The notes under the pieces were generated by a model. It saw nothing but the letters and a program-made list of their open reading frames with translations. It was not told the origin of the DNA and made no database searches. 46,977 nucleotides of DNA, from the NCBI GenBank assembly GCA_900472575.1, contig UCIV01000032.1:1-46977 (forward strand), written 5' to 3'. The position numbers and the translations under genes were made by a program. Source of the stretch: Hyphomicrobiales bacterium (GTDB lineage: Bacteria; Pseudomonadota; Alphaproteobacteria; Rhizobiales; Rhizobiaceae). Positions 44,635 to 46,977 of this stretch are shown in pieces (within the stretch, counting starts at the first letter, position 1; the number at the start of each line of letters is the position of its first letter).

Positions 44635-45642
44635 ATGGAACGACCGACGATAGACGGAATGACCGACGGCTTCGGACGTCGCGTCAGCTATCTGCGTGTG
44701 TCGATTACCGATCGCTGCGATTTCCGGTGCACGTATTGCATGTCCGAAACCATGTCTTTCCTTCCGAAGAACGAGCTCCTCACACTTCAGGAACTCGAAA
44801 GGCTTTGCATGGTCTTTATCTCGAAAGGCGTGCGAAAGCTTCGGCTGACCGGTGGCGAACCTCTGGTGCGCAAGGGTATGATGGATCTCGTCCGTTCGCT
44901 CGGCCGCAAGATCGGTTCGGGCCTCGACGAGTTGACGTTGACGACGAACGGCGCGCAACTCGCGCAACACGCGGTCGAGCTGGCGGATGCCGGCGTTCGA
45001 AGGCTCAACGTGTCGCTTGACTCGCTACAGTCCGATCTTTTCCGACAGATAACGAGGCGAGGGGAGCTCGCCAGGGTGCTGGACGGGATCGAGGCGGCGC
45101 TTGCCGCCGGGCTGAAAATCAAGTTGAACGTCGTGGCGATGCGCGGCGTCAACGAGCAAGAGCTACCGGATATCATCCGTTTCGCCCACCTTTACGGCAT
45201 GGACGTGACCTTGATCGAAACGATGCCGATGGGAGATGTCGGCGAGGACCGGACCGACGTCTACCTGCCGCTCTCGGAAGTGCGCCGTAATCTCGCCGAC
45301 CATTTCACGATGCGCACGTTGGACCACCGGACTTCAGGTCCGGCAAGATATGTCGAGGTGGCGGAAACGAACGGCAGGCTCGGCTTCATCACCCCGATGA
45401 GCCATAATTTCTGCGAAAGCTGCAATCGCGTCCGCCTGACCTGCACCGGAACGCTCTACATGTGTCTCGGGCAAGACGACGCGATTGATCTCCGTGCAGC
45501 GATGAGATCCGGTGCCAACGATTTCGAGCTGGGGCGGGTGATAGACGATGGAATCAGCCGTAAGCCGAGGGGACATGACTTCGTCATCGGCAGGGGAGAA
45601 AAGCCCGCCGTCCGCCGTCATATGAGCGTGACGGGGGGGTAA
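44635..45642 (+). CDS. moaA: MoaA-type GTP 3',8-cyclase
   Basis: 335 aa radical SAM enzyme that starts molybdopterin synthesis by cyclising GTP. The SAM cluster Cys are C28, C32 and C35 (CDFRCTYC), the second cluster C260, C263 and C277 (CESCNRVRL), and the C-terminus ends TGG as in MoaA. It keeps LTGGEPLVRK and TTNGAQLA. The ATG at 44635 has GGGAG upstream, and the gene follows the Mo hydroxylase by 51 nt, so it is a dedicated, probably second, copy. Rhizobia normally carry another moaA with moaB/C elsewhere; that is not visible here. Confidence 0.95.
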   Translation: MERPTIDGMTDGFGRRVSYLRVSITDRCDFRCTYCMSETMSFLPKNELLTLQELERLCMVFISKGVRKLRLTGGEPLVRKGMMDLVRSLGRKIGSGLDELTLTTNGAQLAQHAVELADAGVRRLNVSLDSLQSDLFRQITRRGELARVLDGIEAALAAGLKIKLNVVAMRGVNEQELPDIIRFAHLYGMDVTLIETMPMGDVGEDRTDVYLPLSEVRRNLADHFTMRTLDHRTSGPARYVEVAETNGRLGFITPMSHNFCESCNRVRLTCTGTLYMCLGQDDAIDLRAAMRSGANDFELGRVIDDGISRKPRGHDFVIGRGEKPAVRRHMSVTGG

Positions 45643-45719
45643 CCGCCCCCCCTTTGGTACCGCCAAAGCTCAAGTGAAACTCCGCGGGGCTTTCGGACGC
45701 CAGGCCCTCGCTGCAGAGA

Positions 45720-46931
45720 CTATTCATTTTCGAGGATTTCGACCATTCGCGCAAGCAGTCCTTCGGTTCCCGCCACACAGGTGTGTACAAGGCTGAGGCC
45801 CCCGTCGAACGTCGCCGCCGCCACGACGTCTTGGCCCGGAACCGAGCGAAGAGCCGGGGCCCACATCTTCTCGACGACGAGGTCTCCAAAGCTTGCCGGT
45901 ATCCGCAAAACCCCGAAATTCGTCATGATGCTGTCGAATGGACCGTGTTCGAGCACGCGCCGCCTTGTTGCATCGTAGCTCGGGTCGTCAACACATCGCT
46001 TCGCGATATCCCCGACCATCCAGAGGGCCATCTTCCTTTCGCGAAATTTGGCGATCTGCTGGTGCACCCGGCTGACCTCGTCCCAGAACGCCGTCCGGTC
46101 CCTCTGGAACGGAGTGATCGCGATCGACAGTGACAACCCGACGTGCTCGGAGATCTCGAACTCCGATCTGAGGTCGATCGGGGACATGACCCGCAGGGCT
46201 TTTTCGGACCAGCGTCCGTTCTGGGAGACAAGTGACCGCCCGAGTGCAGCCGTGATCATGGAGTTTATCGTGGTGTTGTGGGCCTTCGCGGTATGGCGTA
46301 GCCGCGCCAGGCGGTGCGCGGCGATTTCCACGGAATCGACCGTCGTTCGAAGAGTAGAGGTATGGAGCGGGAGAGCGTCGGGGGCGGCAGTCCCGCTGGA
46401 AGCAGCGGAATTCCTAAAGAAGGGCGGCACCTCCAACCCTATCCTGTCCTCCAGCCTTGCGTCAGTGGCCGCAGCCGAAAGCTCCGCTCCGCTCAGGGCG
46501 GTCAGCAGTTGGCGCATTACGAAGACGGCGGCCATGCCGTCGGCGATGGCATGATTGAACGTGAGGAACAGTGTTGTCGAACCGGACCCGGCAACCATCG
46601 CGGCGCGTACAAGTGGAGCCTCGGCCGATACGAGTGGCCTGTTCATCTCGTTTTCGGCGATTCGCTCCCAACTGGTCGTCGATGCCGCGGTTGCCGTAAG
46701 GGATATCGGACGCTCCGAAACCATGAAGCAGTGCTTGCCATCCTCGCTCCACCCCAGCGAAACACCGAGGAGGACGTGTCGTTCCTGCACCTTGGCGAGC
46801 GCGGCAACGACGGCCGTTTCCGACAACGTGCCGGCAACGCGAGCGGCGATCGTGAAGTTCATCGTGCCGTCTTCGCCGTAGGCGGCAAAGAGATGCTCGA
46901 GCGCACCAAGTGTCCTAGGACGCGGACTCAT
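45720..46931 (-). CDS. Condensation-domain-type acyltransferase
   Basis: 403 aa from ATG 46931; the frame is open upstream to the window edge (with a TTG at 46964), so the true start may lie outside. FNHAIADGMA (H127, D131) is the HxxxDG catalytic motif of CoA-dependent acyltransferases and NRPS condensation domains, and a PIDLRSEF-type segment about 150 residues later fits the second half of the fold. Stand-alone members acylate lipids or polyketides (PapA-type). It converges with moaA by 77 nt. No NRPS or PKS gene is nearby in the window, and the substrate is unknown. Confidence 0.85.
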   Translation of the reverse strand: MSPRPRTLGALEHLFAAYGEDGTMNFTIAARVAGTLSETAVVAALAKVQERHVLLGVSLGWSEDGKHCFMVSERPISLTATAASTTSWERIAENEMNRPLVSAEAPLVRAAMVAGSGSTTLFLTFNHAIADGMAAVFVMRQLLTALSGAELSAAATDARLEDRIGLEVPPFFRNSAASSGTAAPDALPLHTSTLRTTVDSVEIAAHRLARLRHTAKAHNTTINSMITAALGRSLVSQNGRWSEKALRVMSPIDLRSEFEISEHVGLSLSIAITPFQRDRTAFWDEVSRVHQQIAKFRERKMALWMVGDIAKRCVDDPSYDATRRRVLEHGPFDSIMTNFGVLRIPASFGDLVVEKMWAPALRSVPGQDVVAAATFDGGLSLVHTCVAGTEGLLARMVEILENE

Positions 46932-46977
46932 TAGCTGATGCGATCCATATCCTTGTCGCTGCAAGTTTGAGGGCGGC

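Overview
The window looks like an accessory or chromid-type segment of an alphaproteobacterium of the Rhizobium/Agrobacterium/Ensifer group. This is inferred from the family content (PRC-barrel, DUF2188 and small lipoproteins typical of rhizobia, propeller-type histidine kinases, a CDC48-like double AAA protein, isoquinoline-oxidoreductase-like Mo enzymes), the GC-rich codon use and the many TTG/GTG starts. No rRNA, tRNA, CRISPR array, intact insertion sequence or replication gene was seen.

Layout. (1) 0.4-7.4 kb: a NYN-domain nuclease-like protein, a methyltransferase-like protein divergent from a membrane GGDEF-EAL c-di-GMP protein, then a tandem pair of secreted ClpP-fold proteins with different C-terminal modules. 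(2) 7.4-16.1 kb: small stress and envelope genes (PRC-barrel, MsrA, secreted esterase, lipoproteins, secreted MBL-fold hydrolase, DUF2188) mixed with a three-gene overlapping operon encoding two small Cys-rich proteins. Several truncated genes lie here (DUF429-like, PLP-decarboxylase-like, a small frameshifted gene), so this part has been decaying. (3) 16.1-23.2 kb: a CDC48-like AAA gene broken by a deletion that removes the D1 P-loop, with a small membrane protein upstream. Divergent from them is an RND efflux pair (adaptor and permease) ending in a clear terminator. (4) 23.6-26.0 kb: a tri-haem cytochrome c and an XdhC-type maturation factor. (5) 26.0-29.7 kb: a TetR regulator divergent from an MFS exporter and a short-chain dehydrogenase, with two copies of a GACCGGTC operator between them, then a bidirectional terminator and a LolA-like protein. 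(6) 29.7-39.7 kb: a signalling block with a winged-helix STAND-type ATPase regulator, a beta-propeller histidine kinase, a receiver-only protein, a PAS histidine kinase and a NarL-type regulator. (7) 39.7-47 kb: a small conserved unknown, an SDR-fold protein lacking its catalytic residues, a short AraC-type regulator, the 2Fe-2S and molybdopterin subunits of a periplasmic Mo hydroxylase, a MoaA paralogue and a condensation-type acyltransferase.

How the genes fit together. The cytochrome c and XdhC-like protein of block 4 are the usual partners of the Fe-S and Mo subunits of block 7, and MoaA supplies the cofactor pathway. The window therefore seems to hold one periplasmic aldehyde- or N-heterocycle-oxidising Mo enzyme split by about 16 kb of regulators and efflux genes. 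The two histidine kinases and two response regulators probably form two phosphorelay pairs. The most unusual points are the deleted D1 P-loop of the CDC48-like gene, the paired ClpP-fold secreted proteins, the catalytically dead SDR, the Cys-rich mini-operon, and two noncoding stretches with strong nested inverted repeats (about 10.46-10.52 kb and 23.37-23.48 kb). Functions are inferred from recognised motifs only; no searches were run.
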